Shown here: positions 7,556 to 17,015 of the stretch, one piece after another
Numbering within the stretch: position 1 is the stretch's first letter
Layout of the letters: each line of letters starts with the position of its first letter
DNA from: Hyphomicrobiales bacterium
GTDB taxonomy: Bacteria > Pseudomonadota > Alphaproteobacteria > Rhizobiales > Rhizobiaceae
DNA length: 64,000 nucleotides
Reading direction: 5' to 3'
NCBI GenBank assembly: GCA_900471605.1
Contig: UCEY01000027.1
Coordinates: 30,053 to 94,052 of the forward strand
The notes under the pieces: generated by a model
What the model was told of the DNA's origin: nothing
Database searches by the model: none
The model's input: only the letters and a program-made list of their open reading frames with translations
Program-made: the position numbers and the translations under genes

Positions 7556-10500
7556 ATGATGCTGATGGTTCGCCTGTTGAAATGGATCTTGAAGGCCGCG
7601 CTTGGCGTGGTCGCGATCCTGTTCGTCATGGCGTTGGGCGTCGTCCTCTTCGTGGCCCTCACCCCGGTCGGCGGACGCGTCGCCGCGGACCGCATTTCGG
7701 CCATCGTCTCCACACCTGACCGCGGCGTCTCCTTCACCCCGCCGGAAGGGCTTCTGACCGGCGACCTGCGTATCGATGCGCTTACGCTCTCGGACGACAT
7801 GGGCCCCTATGCCCAGATCGGCGGCATCAAGATCGACTGGTCTCCGACCTCGCTGGTGACCGGCGTCTTCCGCGCGGAGCATATCTCTGCCGACACCGTC
7901 AATCTCATCCGGGCGCCACGCCCGCCAAAGACCCCGGCAGCCAGCCAGACGACGACCACCACGAATTCCTCCGGATCGCCCCTGCCCGTCGGCATTCGTG
8001 TAGCGCAGATCGACCTGCCGGACATCAACCTTTCGCAGGCCCTTTCGGGACGTGACTTCTCCCTGTCGGTCAAGGGTTCGATCAACGCCACCGGCCCCGA
8101 CATCTCGCTCGACCTACAGGCGACCCGCAAGGACGAGCCGGACGCCAAGGCCTTCGCGGACGTGGTCTATGCGCCGTCCCAGAACCGCCTGACCCTCAAG
8201 GCATCCGTCTCCGAGCCGCAGGGGGGCCTCCTCGCCCGCCTGTTGCGCCTGCCCGGTGCTCCCGCGGTGGAACTGGCGCTAGGCGGCGAGGGCCCGCTTT
8301 CCGAATGGGCCGGCAAGTTGCAGGGCAGCGTCGCCGGCACCCCTGTCATCTCGGTCGACGGCCGGCACGTACAGATCGAAAACGGCAGGCACAGGGTGGA
8401 GGTCACCGGCGGCGGGCAGCTGTCGACGCTTCTGCCGCCGGCCTTCCGGCCGCTGTTCGGCGGCACGACCAATATCAACATTTCCGCGGTCTATGCGCCG
8501 TCCGGCCGGGTGGACATCGAACGCGGCGAACTCACCTCCGGCGCCGTGAAGGTCGCCGCCAAGGGCGCATGGGACCAGACGGGCGACAACAGCCTCACGG
8601 CCAGCCTCAACGGCGTCAAGGGACCGGTCGACTTCGTCTGGCCGATCAGTGGCCAGGAGAGCCGCTTCTCCTTCGAGAGCATCAATTTTACCCTGACCGG
8701 CGCCGCCACCTCCGCCCGCTTCAACGCGACGGCCGCGCTGAGCGCCGCCGACCTGCCGCAGGGGCGCTTCGGCCAGATCCGCCTGCAGGCGGAAAGCGAG
8801 GATCTCAACCTCATCAGCCGCTCGGGCAGCATCCGCAGCCGCTTCACCGTGGCCCGCACGGATTTCACCAGCGACGATCTCGACCGGGTGATCCGCGGAC
8901 CGGTGACGCTCGATGCGCCGTTGAGGCTCGCTCCCCCGGCAATCGGCCTCGATGCCGCAACCTTCGACAGCGGCAATGTCAACGGCACGCTTTCCGGCGC
9001 CTATGACATGTCGAAACAGGCGGTGACCGGCAATTTCAGGATTTTCGCCAACCCCGCCGTCCTGCCGCCGGCGCTGGTTTCCAAGTTCGAAGGCAAGCTT
9101 TCCGCCGAAGGTTATGTCAACATGGTCAGCGGCGGCCGCATCAGCCTCGAGAACTTCGTGATGCGGTCCAACGCAATCGAAGCGCATGGCAACATGCTTT
9201 TCGAGAACCAGAACGTCACCGGCCGCCTCGCCGGCCGCGTGCCCGATCTCAAGCGCTGGCTGCCCGAAGCCGAGGGCGCGGCCGGGTTCGATATTTCCGC
9301 CAAGGGACCGCTTGCCGCCATGGGCGTCAAGGCCGTGGTCAATTCCGCCGACGCGCGGCTGGTCGGCCGCAAGCTCCAGGACATGAGCTTCACCCTCGAA
9401 GGCACCGCCGATCCGAACGCCCCCAAGGGCAAGTTGGCGGCCATAGGTTCGCTCGATGGCCAGCCGATCCGGATCAATGCGGATGTCGCCTCAGTGCAGG
9501 GCCGCACAAGCGCACCGGCGATCACCGCCGAGATCGGCCCGAACAAGCTGACCGGCGCCCTGAATTTCTCCCCTGCCTTCCTGCCGGAAGGCCAGCTGAC
9601 CTTCGATTTCCCGGACGTTTCGCTGCTGGCGGCTCTCGCGGCCCAGCAGGCGCAGGGCGATCTCAAGGGAACGGTGATGTTCAGCAACACCGGCGGCAAG
9701 GCAGGCGCAGCGATCAGGGCTTCCGGCAGTGCGCTTCGCCGCGGCACGATCGAAATCGCCCAGCCCAATATCGACCTCGCCATTCCCGACATCAAGGCGA
9801 TCGCCGCCCAGGGCACGGTTCGTGCCGCCCGTATCGGCGCCGGCGCGGTCGGGATCAACGACATCAACCTCGGCGTTACTCAGGGCGGCAACCGGACCAA
9901 TTTCAACCTTGCCGCCCAGTATGACAACGCCCCGCTCACCGCGGTCGGCGACATCCAGACCGGCACCGACATCTCGGTCGGCATCGAGAGCTTCACGGCG
10001 GCGCCGCGCAGCATCGCTGTCCGGCTTGCCGCGCCGACCCGCATCGCGATCGCCAATGGCGGCGCGCGCCTGACCGACCTGACCATCGCCACCGGGACCG
10101 GCAGCGTCACGGTGAATGGCACGGCCGGCTCGGCGCTGGACCTCATGGCCAACATCAAGGCTCTGCCCGCCAACCTCATCAACGCCTTCGTGCCCGCGAT
10201 CAATGCGGCGGGCACGATTTCCGGCACGATCAACGCAACCGGCACCGCGTCTGCCCCGGCCGTACGTTATGACCTAGAATGGAGTGATGCACAGCTTCGC
10301 CAGTCGCGCGATGCTGGCATCAGCCCGTTTCGAGTCGAAGCAAGCGGCAGCTTCGCCAACGGGACAGTCACACTAGACAAGACCCGCCTGACCGGCTCCG
10401 GCGGGCTCGATCTCACCGCCGCCGGCAAGGTCATCCTGAAAAACGGCATTCCCGCGCTCGACATCAATGCCCGCGCCAACGCCGTGCCGGCCAGCCTGGT

Positions 10501-12058
10501 CAATGCCGTGGCACCGAGCCTTGGCGCCCGCGGTACGATCTCCGGCACCGTGACCGCGACGGGAACGCCGCAGGCGCCCGCCGTTCGTTATGACCTGCGC
10601 TGGGCCGATGCGGGTATTGCGCAGACCACGTCGGCAGGTATCGCGGCCTTCAACATCACCGCCGGCGGCACGTTCCAGAACGGCACCGTCACGGTCGATA
10701 CCCGCCTTTCGGGCGGAGGCGGCATAGCGTTGTCGGGGGGCGGCTCCGTCTCGCTTGCGGGCGACAAGCCGCTCAATCTGAAATTCAACGGGCAGCTGCC
10801 CTTCTCCATCCTCGCCGGACAGATGGCCGCCCAGGGCTTCGTCCTGGAAGGGACCGGCAAGGTCGACCTTGCAATCGGCGGCACGGCGGCGGCACCGGCG
10901 ATCACCGGCACTGCGTCCTCGTCCGGGGCCCGGCTCGTCGATGTCCGGCGCAATCTGGCGCTGACCGATCTCGCAGCCAATGTTGCGTTCGACGGCAATA
11001 GCGCCAATATTTCACGGCTCACGGGCAAGCTTTCGGGCGGCGGAACGGTGTCGGTGCAGGGCTCGGTCGGCATCACGCCGGCCTCCGGGTTTCCTGCCGA
11101 CCTGAAGATCACCCTCGCCCAGGCGGCCTATGCCGACGGAGCCCTCTTTGCCGCAACCGCCGACGGCGCCCTGACGATCACCGGGCCGCTCACCTCAGGC
11201 CCGATCCTTGGCGGCAAGGTTACCCTGACCAAGGCGGCGATCACGGTACCCGCCCGCCTGCCGACCTCGCTTTCCGCCATCGATATCCGCCATCGCAACG
11301 CGCCGCCCGACGTGCTGCGGCAGATGGAAAAGCTGCGGCCTAAGGACGCCAGCGGCAGTTCCAACCCGATCGCGCTCAACCTCCAGATCAGCGCGCCGAA
11401 CGGTATCTTCGTGCGCGGACGCGGCATCGACGCCGAGCTCGGCGGTGATCTGACCGTGACGGGCACGGCGATTGCGCCGGTCGTCGCCGGCGGCTTCAAG
11501 ATGCGCCGCGGCCGTATCGTCATCCTCGCCAAGCGGCTGGATTTCACCGATGGCGACATCACCTTCGGCGGCGGCCTGATCCCGATCCTCAACATGGAGG
11601 CCAACACCACCTCCGCCGCGACGACGATCACGGTCAAGGTCACCGGCGTCGCCAACGACCCGACGATCGCCTTCTCCTCCGCCCCCGCCCTGCCCCAGGA
11701 CGAGGTTCTGGCAAGGCTGATCTTCGGCCAGTCGATGTCGCGGCTTTCACCGCTGCAGATCGCCCAGCTGGCAGACGCCGTCGCGCAACTCGCCGGCGGC
11801 GGCTCGACGTCATTGCTCGAAACGCTGCGCAACAATCTCGGTGTCGACGATCTCGACATCAACACGGATGCCACTGGCCAGACCACCGTGTCGGTCGGCC
11901 GCTACATCAACAACCGCACCTATATCCAGGTCGAACAGGGCGGCGAAAGCGGGGCCGAGGCGACGATCAACCTCGATGTCGGCCGCGGTGTGAAGCTCAA
12001 GGCCGGCGCCGGCACCGAAGGCGGCAAGGCCGGCGTTTTTTACGAGCGCGAATATTGA
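7556..12058 (+). CDS. tamB: Translocation and assembly module protein TamB (AsmA/DUF490-like)
   Basis: Inner-membrane-anchored periplasm-spanning protein, 1500 residues, partner of TamA; this family forms a hydrophobic groove thought to carry phospholipids to the outer membrane. One N-terminal membrane helix (about residues 10-36, AALGVVAILFVMALGVVLFVAL) anchors a very long beta-rich region, and the C-terminal DUF490 domain (from about 1150) ends in VFYEREY. Two tandem repeats of 107 residues (871-977 and 978-1084) lie in the groove region. ATG 7565 (MVRLLKW) is a possible alternative start. It is probably co-transcribed with tamA upstream and perhaps with the arginase gene 43 bp downstream. 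Confidence 0.93.
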   Translation: MMLMVRLLKWILKAALGVVAILFVMALGVVLFVALTPVGGRVAADRISAIVSTPDRGVSFTPPEGLLTGDLRIDALTLSDDMGPYAQIGGIKIDWSPTSLVTGVFRAEHISADTVNLIRAPRPPKTPAASQTTTTTNSSGSPLPVGIRVAQIDLPDINLSQALSGRDFSLSVKGSINATGPDISLDLQATRKDEPDAKAFADVVYAPSQNRLTLKASVSEPQGGLLARLLRLPGAPAVELALGGEGPLSEWAGKLQGSVAGTPVISVDGRHVQIENGRHRVEVTGGGQLSTLLPPAFRPLFGGTTNINISAVYAPSGRVDIERGELTSGAVKVAAKGAWDQTGDNSLTASLNGVKGPVDFVWPISGQESRFSFESINFTLTGAATSARFNATAALSAADLPQGRFGQIRLQAESEDLNLISRSGSIRSRFTVARTDFTSDDLDRVIRGPVTLDAPLRLAPPAIGLDAATFDSGNVNGTLSGAYDMSKQAVTGNFRIFANPAVLPPALVSKFEGKLSAEGYVNMVSGGRISLENFVMRSNAIEAHGNMLFENQNVTGRLAGRVPDLKRWLPEAEGAAGFDISAKGPLAAMGVKAVVNSADARLVGRKLQDMSFTLEGTADPNAPKGKLAAIGSLDGQPIRINADVASVQGRTSAPAITAEIGPNKLTGALNFSPAFLPEGQLTFDFPDVSLLAALAAQQAQGDLKGTVMFSNTGGKAGAAIRASGSALRRGTIEIAQPNIDLAIPDIKAIAAQGTVRAARIGAGAVGINDINLGVTQGGNRTNFNLAAQYDNAPLTAVGDIQTGTDISVGIESFTAAPRSIAVRLAAPTRIAIANGGARLTDLTIATGTGSVTVNGTAGSALDLMANIKALPANLINAFVPAINAAGTISGTINATGTASAPAVRYDLEWSDAQLRQSRDAGISPFRVEASGSFANGTVTLDKTRLTGSGGLDLTAAGKVILKNGIPALDINARANAVPASLVNAVAPSLGARGTISGTVTATGTPQAPAVRYDLRWADAGIAQTTSAGIAAFNITAGGTFQNGTVTVDTRLSGGGGIALSGGGSVSLAGDKPLNLKFNGQLPFSILAGQMAAQGFVLEGTGKVDLAIGGTAAAPAITGTASSSGARLVDVRRNLALTDLAANVAFDGNSANISRLTGKLSGGGTVSVQGSVGITPASGFPADLKITLAQAAYADGALFAATADGALTITGPLTSGPILGGKVTLTKAAITVPARLPTSLSAIDIRHRNAPPDVLRQMEKLRPKDASGSSNPIALNLQISAPNGIFVRGRGIDAELGGDLTVTGTAIAPVVAGGFKMRRGRIVILAKRLDFTDGDITFGGGLIPILNMEANTTSAATTITVKVTGVANDPTIAFSSAPALPQDEVLARLIFGQSMSRLSPLQIAQLADAVAQLAGGGSTSLLETLRNNLGVDDLDINTDATGQTTVSVGRYINNRTYIQVEQGGESGAEATINLDVGRGVKLKAGAGTEGGKAGVFYEREY
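10166..10807 (+). repeat. Tandem 107-codon repeat inside tamB
   Basis: Codons from 10166 (PANLINAFVPAINAAGTISG...) and from 10487 (PASLVNAVAPSLGARGTISG...) begin two units 321 bp apart. They share GTISGT, ATGT, APAVRYDL and the NGTVT segments. This points to lengthening of the lipid groove by internal duplication. Confidence 0.75.
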
Positions 12059-12101
12059 TTTCGCATATTCCATCTGATTCCTGCTTGCTCGGGAGAAAAG
12101 C

Positions 12102-13031
12102 ATGACCTCCAAGGACATCACATTGATCGGCGTGCCTCTTGAAGAGGGTTCCGGCCGCGGCGGCTGCGCCATGGGCCCTGCGGCCTTCCGGCTTGCCGGC
12201 ATCGTCAAGGCGCTGGAAGGACTGGGGTTCCGGGTCACCGACAGCGGCGACCTGCGTCCCGAGCCGGCAGGCGATCTGCAGGATAGAAGCGACGCGAAGA
12301 ACCTGCCGGTCGTGGCTGCGTTCAGCCGTGCGCTCGAAGCCCGGACCTACGAAAAGGCGAAGGCCGGCACCGTTCCGGTGATCATGGGTGGCGACCACGC
12401 GCTTTCCATGGGCAGCGTGCCGGGCATGGCGCGTTACGCCGCCGAGATCGGCCGACCGCTCTTCGTGCTCTGGCTCGATGCCCATGCGGATTTCAACACC
12501 CCGGAAACGTCGCCTTCCGGCAATATCCACGGCATGCCGGTCGCCTTCTTTACAGGCCAGGCGGAATTCGCGCCGATCCTTGACGGCGGCCGCCCGATGG
12601 TCGATCCCAAAAACGTCTTCCAGATCGGCATCCGGTCCGTCGACGAGATCGAACGGAAACTGATCGCCGATCATGGCGTCAACGTCTTCGATATGCGCGC
12701 CATCGACGAGCATGGAATTGCTGCGATCATGCGCCAGGTGATCGAGACGGTCAGCGCCGCCAATGGCCTCCTGCACGTGAGCCTCGACGTCGATTTTCTG
12801 GACCCCGATATCGCACCGGGCGTCGGCACCACCGTGCCGGGCGGCGCGACGTTCCGTGAGGCGCATCTGATCATGGAAATGCTCCATGATACCGGCCTCG
12901 TCGCCTCGCTCGATCTGGTCGAGCTCAACCCCTTCCTCGACGATCGCGGCAAGAGCGCGAGGATCATGGTGGAATTGACCGCCAGCCTCTTCGGCCGACG
13001 CGTACTCGACCGCCCGACACGTTCGGCCTGA
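12102..13031 (+). CDS. rocF: Arginase
   Basis: Hydrolyses L-arginine to ornithine and urea with a binuclear manganese site; cytosolic catabolic enzyme. 309 residues, the normal length. All ureohydrolase signatures are present: GGDHALSMG (H99 is a metal ligand), DAHADFN (126-132) and SLDVDFLDP near residue 227. The N-terminus ITLIGVPLEEGSGRGG is typical of true arginases rather than agmatinases. The ATG at 12102 follows GGGAGAAAAGC. It starts 43 bp after tamB on the same strand and could be read through from it, although the functions are unrelated. An AT-rich 252-bp spacer follows. Confidence 0.94.
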   Translation: MTSKDITLIGVPLEEGSGRGGCAMGPAAFRLAGIVKALEGLGFRVTDSGDLRPEPAGDLQDRSDAKNLPVVAAFSRALEARTYEKAKAGTVPVIMGGDHALSMGSVPGMARYAAEIGRPLFVLWLDAHADFNTPETSPSGNIHGMPVAFFTGQAEFAPILDGGRPMVDPKNVFQIGIRSVDEIERKLIADHGVNVFDMRAIDEHGIAAIMRQVIETVSAANGLLHVSLDVDFLDPDIAPGVGTTVPGGATFREAHLIMEMLHDTGLVASLDLVELNPFLDDRGKSARIMVELTASLFGRRVLDRPTRSA

Positions 13032-13283
13032 CATTTCAGGCCGCGCTTTAAAAGCAACGCTGCGCTATTCTTGAAAACGTACCGACCAGTACTTTTCCGA
13101 AACGGGACCGTTGAACATATACTTTGGGTGACAAGGATTTGACGATTACTAAGTCGCCTACGTAATTTTCCTATTGGTAATATAAAAAACAATTGACCTT
13201 GCGTTAATTTTTACCGGCTATTTTTTGCAGAACTCAAATGTCACCTGCACTGCGGAATTCCCCCTGGGAGGGCAGATGATGGC
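13032..13283. other. AT-rich spacer with probable chemoreceptor promoter
   Basis: 252 bp between arginase and the chemoreceptor gene, clearly richer in A/T than its surroundings. It holds two TTGAC hexamers (13139-13143 and 13193-13197). The second, TTGACC, is followed 17-19 bases later by GGCTATTTT, a weak -10. I see no terminator for arginase and no small gene. Confidence 0.4.
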
Positions 13284-15113
13284 TTGAGCGAAACGCGAAC
13301 TCAGGGTCGGGGGCAAGCAAGCCAGATGTCCATACTCTCACTCCCAGGTGCTGACGCCAAATCAGTACTTGCAGCACTCAACAAGTCGCAGGCCATTATC
13401 GAATTTGATTTATCCGGCAATGTCCTCACGGCCAACGAGAACTTCTGCAAGACCCTTGGTTACACGCTCTCCGAAATCGTCGGCAAACATCACAGCATGT
13501 TCTGCGACCCGACATACGTGAAGTCGCAGGCCTACAGGGATTTCTGGGCGAACCTCGGCAAGGGCAATTACGACGCCGCCGCCTACAAGCGCATCGGCAA
13601 GGGCGGCCGGGAAATCTGGATCCAGGCCTCCTACAATCCGGTGATCTCGGGCGGCAAGCCTTACAAGGTCGTCAAGTTCGCAACCGACATTACCGCCGCG
13701 AAGCTCAAATCGGCCGAGGACGAGGGCAAGATCAACGCCATCTCGCGCACCCAGGCTGTCATCGAGTTCACTCCGACGGGTGACATCCTGACCGCCAACG
13801 AGAACTTTCTCGCCTGTCTCGGTTATCAGTTGTCCGAGATCGTCGGCAAACATCACAGCATGTTCTGCGAAGCATCCTTCCGTAACAGCGCCGAATATCC
13901 CGAGTTCTGGAAGAAGCTTGCCGGCGGCGAAGCGATCGCTGCCGAATTCAAGCGCATCGGCAAGGGCGGCAAGACGACCTGGATCCAAGCCTCCTACAAC
14001 CCGATCTTCGATGCGGACGGCCGAGTCTTCAAGGTCGTCAAGTTTGCGACCGATATCACCGAGCGCGTTCGTGCCGTCGATGACATCGCCGGTGGTTTGA
14101 CATCCCTTTCCAACGGCGACCTGACCGTCCGGATCGAAAAGCCCTTTATTTCGACGCTCGAACAGATCCGCACCGATTTCAACGACGCCATCGCAAAGCT
14201 GGCGGATGCCATGGGCACCGTGGGCGAGAATGCCGTGGGCATTGCCGGCGGCTCCAGCGAGATTCGCCAGGCTTCCGACAGCCTTGCCAAGCGCACCGAA
14301 CAGCAGGCGGCGGCGGTCGAGGAGACTGCCGCGGCGCTGGAAGAAATCAGCCGCACGGTGACCGACAGCGCCAAGCGCGCGGAGGAAGCCGGCGGTCTGG
14401 TTTCGCGCGCGAAAAAAAGCGCCGAACATTCCGGCGCCGTGGTCCGCAACGCGGTGAGCGCGATGGGCCAGATCGAGAGTTCCTCGCGGGAAATCTCCAA
14501 CATCATCGGCGTGATCGACGAGATCGCCTTCCAGACCAACCTCTTGGCACTCAACGCCGGCGTTGAAGCCGCCCGCGCCGGGGAAGCGGGCAAGGGCTTT
14601 GCGGTCGTCGCCCAGGAAGTCCGCGAACTCGCCCAGCGTTCCGCCAGCGCCGCCAAGGAGATCAAGACGCTGATCTCGACCTCCTCGGAACAGGTGAAGC
14701 GGGGCGTCACCCTCGTCGACGAAACCGGCAAGGCGCTCGACGAGATCATGTCGCAGGTGGACGAGATCAACGGCAATGTCGCGGCGATCGTCGAGGCCGC
14801 CCGGGAACAGTCCACGGGCATCAAGGAGATCAGCAAGGCCGTGAACTCCATGGACCAGAACACGCAGCAGAACGCTGCCATGGTCGAGGAAACCACCGCC
14901 GCCAGCCACAGCCTGGCGCGCGAAGCCGAAACCCTGCGAGATCTCCTGGCGCGATTTAGATTTGCGCAACATTCTTCGCATAAGATTGCAATAGCGCGAC
15001 CTGATGCACGACCCGTTGCATCGCCGGCACGCAAACTCATGGCAACGGTCGCGCGGACCACAACGGGTGCCGCCGCTGCCGCTCTGGCAACGGATAGTTG
15101 GGAAGAATTCTGA
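13284..15113 (+). CDS. Soluble methyl-accepting chemotaxis protein with two PAS domains
   Basis: Cytoplasmic chemoreceptor, 609 residues, with no membrane segment. Domains in order: PAS1 (about 30-145), PAS2 (about 151-266), a HAMP-like linker (about 270-320) and a long MCP signalling coiled coil with the conserved hairpin tip [20 protein letters not shown]. The C-terminus ends in SWEEF, which resembles the CheR/CheB tethering pentapeptide. The two PAS domains are a tandem duplication with a 121-residue period, sharing 32 identical bases. PAS domains in such receptors sense redox state, oxygen or small ligands; the ligand here is unknown. I kept the TTG start because GGGAGGG lies 11 bases upstream; ATG 13326 (MSILSL) is an alternative. 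Its stop overlaps the cheW start (TGATG). Confidence 0.92.
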   Translation: MSETRTQGRGQASQMSILSLPGADAKSVLAALNKSQAIIEFDLSGNVLTANENFCKTLGYTLSEIVGKHHSMFCDPTYVKSQAYRDFWANLGKGNYDAAAYKRIGKGGREIWIQASYNPVISGGKPYKVVKFATDITAAKLKSAEDEGKINAISRTQAVIEFTPTGDILTANENFLACLGYQLSEIVGKHHSMFCEASFRNSAEYPEFWKKLAGGEAIAAEFKRIGKGGKTTWIQASYNPIFDADGRVFKVVKFATDITERVRAVDDIAGGLTSLSNGDLTVRIEKPFISTLEQIRTDFNDAIAKLADAMGTVGENAVGIAGGSSEIRQASDSLAKRTEQQAAAVEETAAALEEISRTVTDSAKRAEEAGGLVSRAKKSAEHSGAVVRNAVSAMGQIESSSREISNIIGVIDEIAFQTNLLALNAGVEAARAGEAGKGFAVVAQEVRELAQRSASAAKEIKTLISTSSEQVKRGVTLVDETGKALDEIMSQVDEINGNVAAIVEAAREQSTGIKEISKAVNSMDQNTQQNAAMVEETTAASHSLAREAETLRDLLARFRFAQHSSHKIAIARPDARPVASPARKLMATVARTTTGAAAAALATDSWEEF

Positions 15114-15592
15114 TGGCTACGACGATCAACTCCACAAGCTACAGCGGCGAAACGCTGGAAATCATCGCATTCCGTCTCCATGACCAGGAATTCTGCGTCA
15201 AGACGACGACGATCCGCGAAATCCGCGGATGGGCACCCTCGACGCCGATCCCGCACGCTCCGGCCGACGTCATCGGCGTCATGAACCTGCGCGGCTCGGT
15301 AATTCCGATCATCGACCTTGCCTACAAGCTCGGCATGAAGAGCACGGTTGCCAACGAGCGCAGCGCCATCGTGGTCGCGGAAGTCCACAACATGGTGATC
15401 GGCATGCTGGTCGACCGGGTTTCGGACATCCTGACGATCCCCTCGAGCCAGGTTCAGCCGGTTCCGGAAATCTCCGCCTCCTTCGACAAGTCCTTCTCCG
15501 AAGGCATCATCGCCAATGAAAACGGCATGATCTGCTTCCTGAACCTCGCCAAGATGTTCAAGGGCACCGAGGCCGACGATCTGGCTGCCTGA
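15113..15592 (+). CDS. cheW: Chemotaxis coupling protein CheW
   Basis: Adaptor that links chemoreceptors to the CheA kinase at polar or cytoplasmic arrays. 159 residues, a single CheW SH3-like domain (EIIAFRLHDQEFCVKTTTI ... VIGVMNLRGSVIPIIDL ... MLVDRVSDILTI). The ATG at 15113 shares its A with the TGA of the upstream receptor, and GGAAGAA serves as Shine-Dalgarno, so translation is coupled to the receptor. A receptor plus its own CheW without cheA, cheY or cheR nearby suggests the pair plugs into a signalling complex encoded elsewhere. A terminator follows. Confidence 0.95.
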   Translation: MATTINSTSYSGETLEIIAFRLHDQEFCVKTTTIREIRGWAPSTPIPHAPADVIGVMNLRGSVIPIIDLAYKLGMKSTVANERSAIVVAEVHNMVIGMLVDRVSDILTIPSSQVQPVPEISASFDKSFSEGIIANENGMICFLNLAKMFKGTEADDLAA

Positions 15593-15690
15593 TCGGCAAC
15601 CGAAGCCGTAGGACATGCCTGCGGCATACAATAGACCTCAAGGCCAAGGCGGTTGGCCGGTAAGACCTCAAAGCCGCCACGCGACTTCGA

Positions 15691-15724
15691 AGCCCGCAGC
15701 GTTGAACCGCCGCGGGCTTTTTTC
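15691..15724 (+). terminator. Rho-independent terminator after cheW
   Basis: Stem AGCCCGCAGCG / CGCCGCGGGCT (one mismatch), 6-base loop, then a run of T. It lies between cheW and the convergent aldo/keto reductase. Confidence 0.8.
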
Positions 15725-15728
15725 ATGA

Positions 15729-16778
15729 CTATTCCTTCGGCTCGAACGGTGCCGGCAGGCGCCCCGCACCCTGGCGGGCGAGCATCCAGCCCGGATATTC
15801 CTGAGCAAGCGCGCTCACCTCGTCGAGCTTTGCCATGTCCTCCGCATCGAGCCGCAGTTTCACAGCCTTCAAATTCTCTTCAAGCTGTTCCAACCGCTTG
15901 GCGCCGATAATGACGCTCGTCACGAAAGGTTTCGCCAGAATGTAGGCAAGCGCCACTTCCGCGACGCTCGCGCCGTGCCTGGCGCCGATCTCGCGCATCG
16001 CCGCGACGCAGGCCCATGCGCGGTCCTTGTCGACCGGCGGAAAGTCGAAGGCGGCACGGCGGCCTTCGCCATTGCCCGGCGCACCCGGACCATATTTCCC
16101 GGAGAGCAGCCCGCCGGCGAGCGGCGACCAGACCATCAGGCCGAGCTTTTCCTCCTGCATCAGCGGCACGATATCGCGCTCGAGGTCGCGGCCTGCGATC
16201 GAATAATAGGCCTGCACGGTCTCGAACCGGGCATAACCCTTGCGCTCGGAAATGCCGAGCGCCTTCGCCATTCGCCACGCTGCCCAGTTGGAAAGGCCGA
16301 TATAGCGGACCAGGCCGCGCGACACGAGATCGTCAAGCGCCCTGAGCGTCTCGTCGATCGGCGTCACCGTGTCGGTCCCGTGGATCTGATAGAGGTCGAT
16401 ATGGTCCATCTGCAGCCGCTTAAGGCTCTGCTCGACCGAATCCATGATATGGCCGCGCGACGCGCCACGATCGTTGGGCTTGCCGCCCATCTGGCCGTAG
16501 AATTTGGTGGCGATGACCACGTCCTTGCGCGGCACGCCGAGGTTCCTGATCGCCTGCCCGAGGATCTGCTCGGAGCGGCCCTCGGAATAGACATTGGCGG
16601 TGTCGATGAAATTGACGCCCGCGGCAAGCGACCGCTCGACGATCCTGTCGGCCGTCTCCTGGCCGAGACCCGCGACGGCGCTCCAGACGGCGCCTGACTG
16701 GTTTTCGCCGAAGGTCATCGTGCCGAGGCAGAGTTCGGAGACGAAAAGACCTGTATTGCCCAATTGATTGTAGCGCAT
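15729..16778 (-). CDS. Aldo/keto reductase
   Basis: NADPH-dependent oxidoreductase of the aldo/keto reductase superfamily, 349 residues forming one (beta/alpha)8 barrel. The catalytic tetrad is visible: Asp and Tyr in FIDTANVYSEGRSE, Lys in VVIATKFYG, and His in DLYQIHG. The cofactor-binding C-terminal part contains VIIGAKRLEQLEENL. The start at 16778 (MRYNQLGNTG) has GGGAG six bases upstream; longer upstream frames have no ribosome-binding site. It is a single gene converging on cheW. The substrate cannot be told from sequence; the closest subgroups act on aldehydes and sugars (YhdN/Tas-like). Confidence 0.92.
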   Translation of the reverse strand: MRYNQLGNTGLFVSELCLGTMTFGENQSGAVWSAVAGLGQETADRIVERSLAAGVNFIDTANVYSEGRSEQILGQAIRNLGVPRKDVVIATKFYGQMGGKPNDRGASRGHIMDSVEQSLKRLQMDHIDLYQIHGTDTVTPIDETLRALDDLVSRGLVRYIGLSNWAAWRMAKALGISERKGYARFETVQAYYSIAGRDLERDIVPLMQEEKLGLMVWSPLAGGLLSGKYGPGAPGNGEGRRAAFDFPPVDKDRAWACVAAMREIGARHGASVAEVALAYILAKPFVTSVIIGAKRLEQLEENLKAVKLRLDAEDMAKLDEVSALAQEYPGWMLARQGAGRLPAPFEPKE

Positions 16779-16964
16779 GGAGAACTCCCGTGTGCACTGA
16801 AGGTTATGAAGAGATAAAGGCAGTCGTGCTGAGCCGGATCTGGCACGCGGGCGCGTGCATCTCGCGGGAATGCGAAGTCGGGCTCCGGGACGTAATGTAA
16901 TCCGGTTTCCGGCGGCGTCAACCGGAGCCGCCTCCGTTTTTATCCTCACATTTTCGTGCGGCCA

Positions 16965-16994
16965 AACAGAAAGGGCGGCATAAGCCGCCCTTTC
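16965..16994 (-). terminator. Terminator after the MFS carrier gene
   Basis: Perfect 11-bp stem GAAAGGGCGGC / GCCGCCCTTTC with a 4-base loop (arms 16969-16979 and 16984-16994), followed on the minus strand by TGTTTGG. It closes the fds-MFS transcription unit 22 bp after the carrier stop. Confidence 0.7.
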
Positions 16995-17015
16995 CTTGAT
17001 CCTTGCCGATGGATA

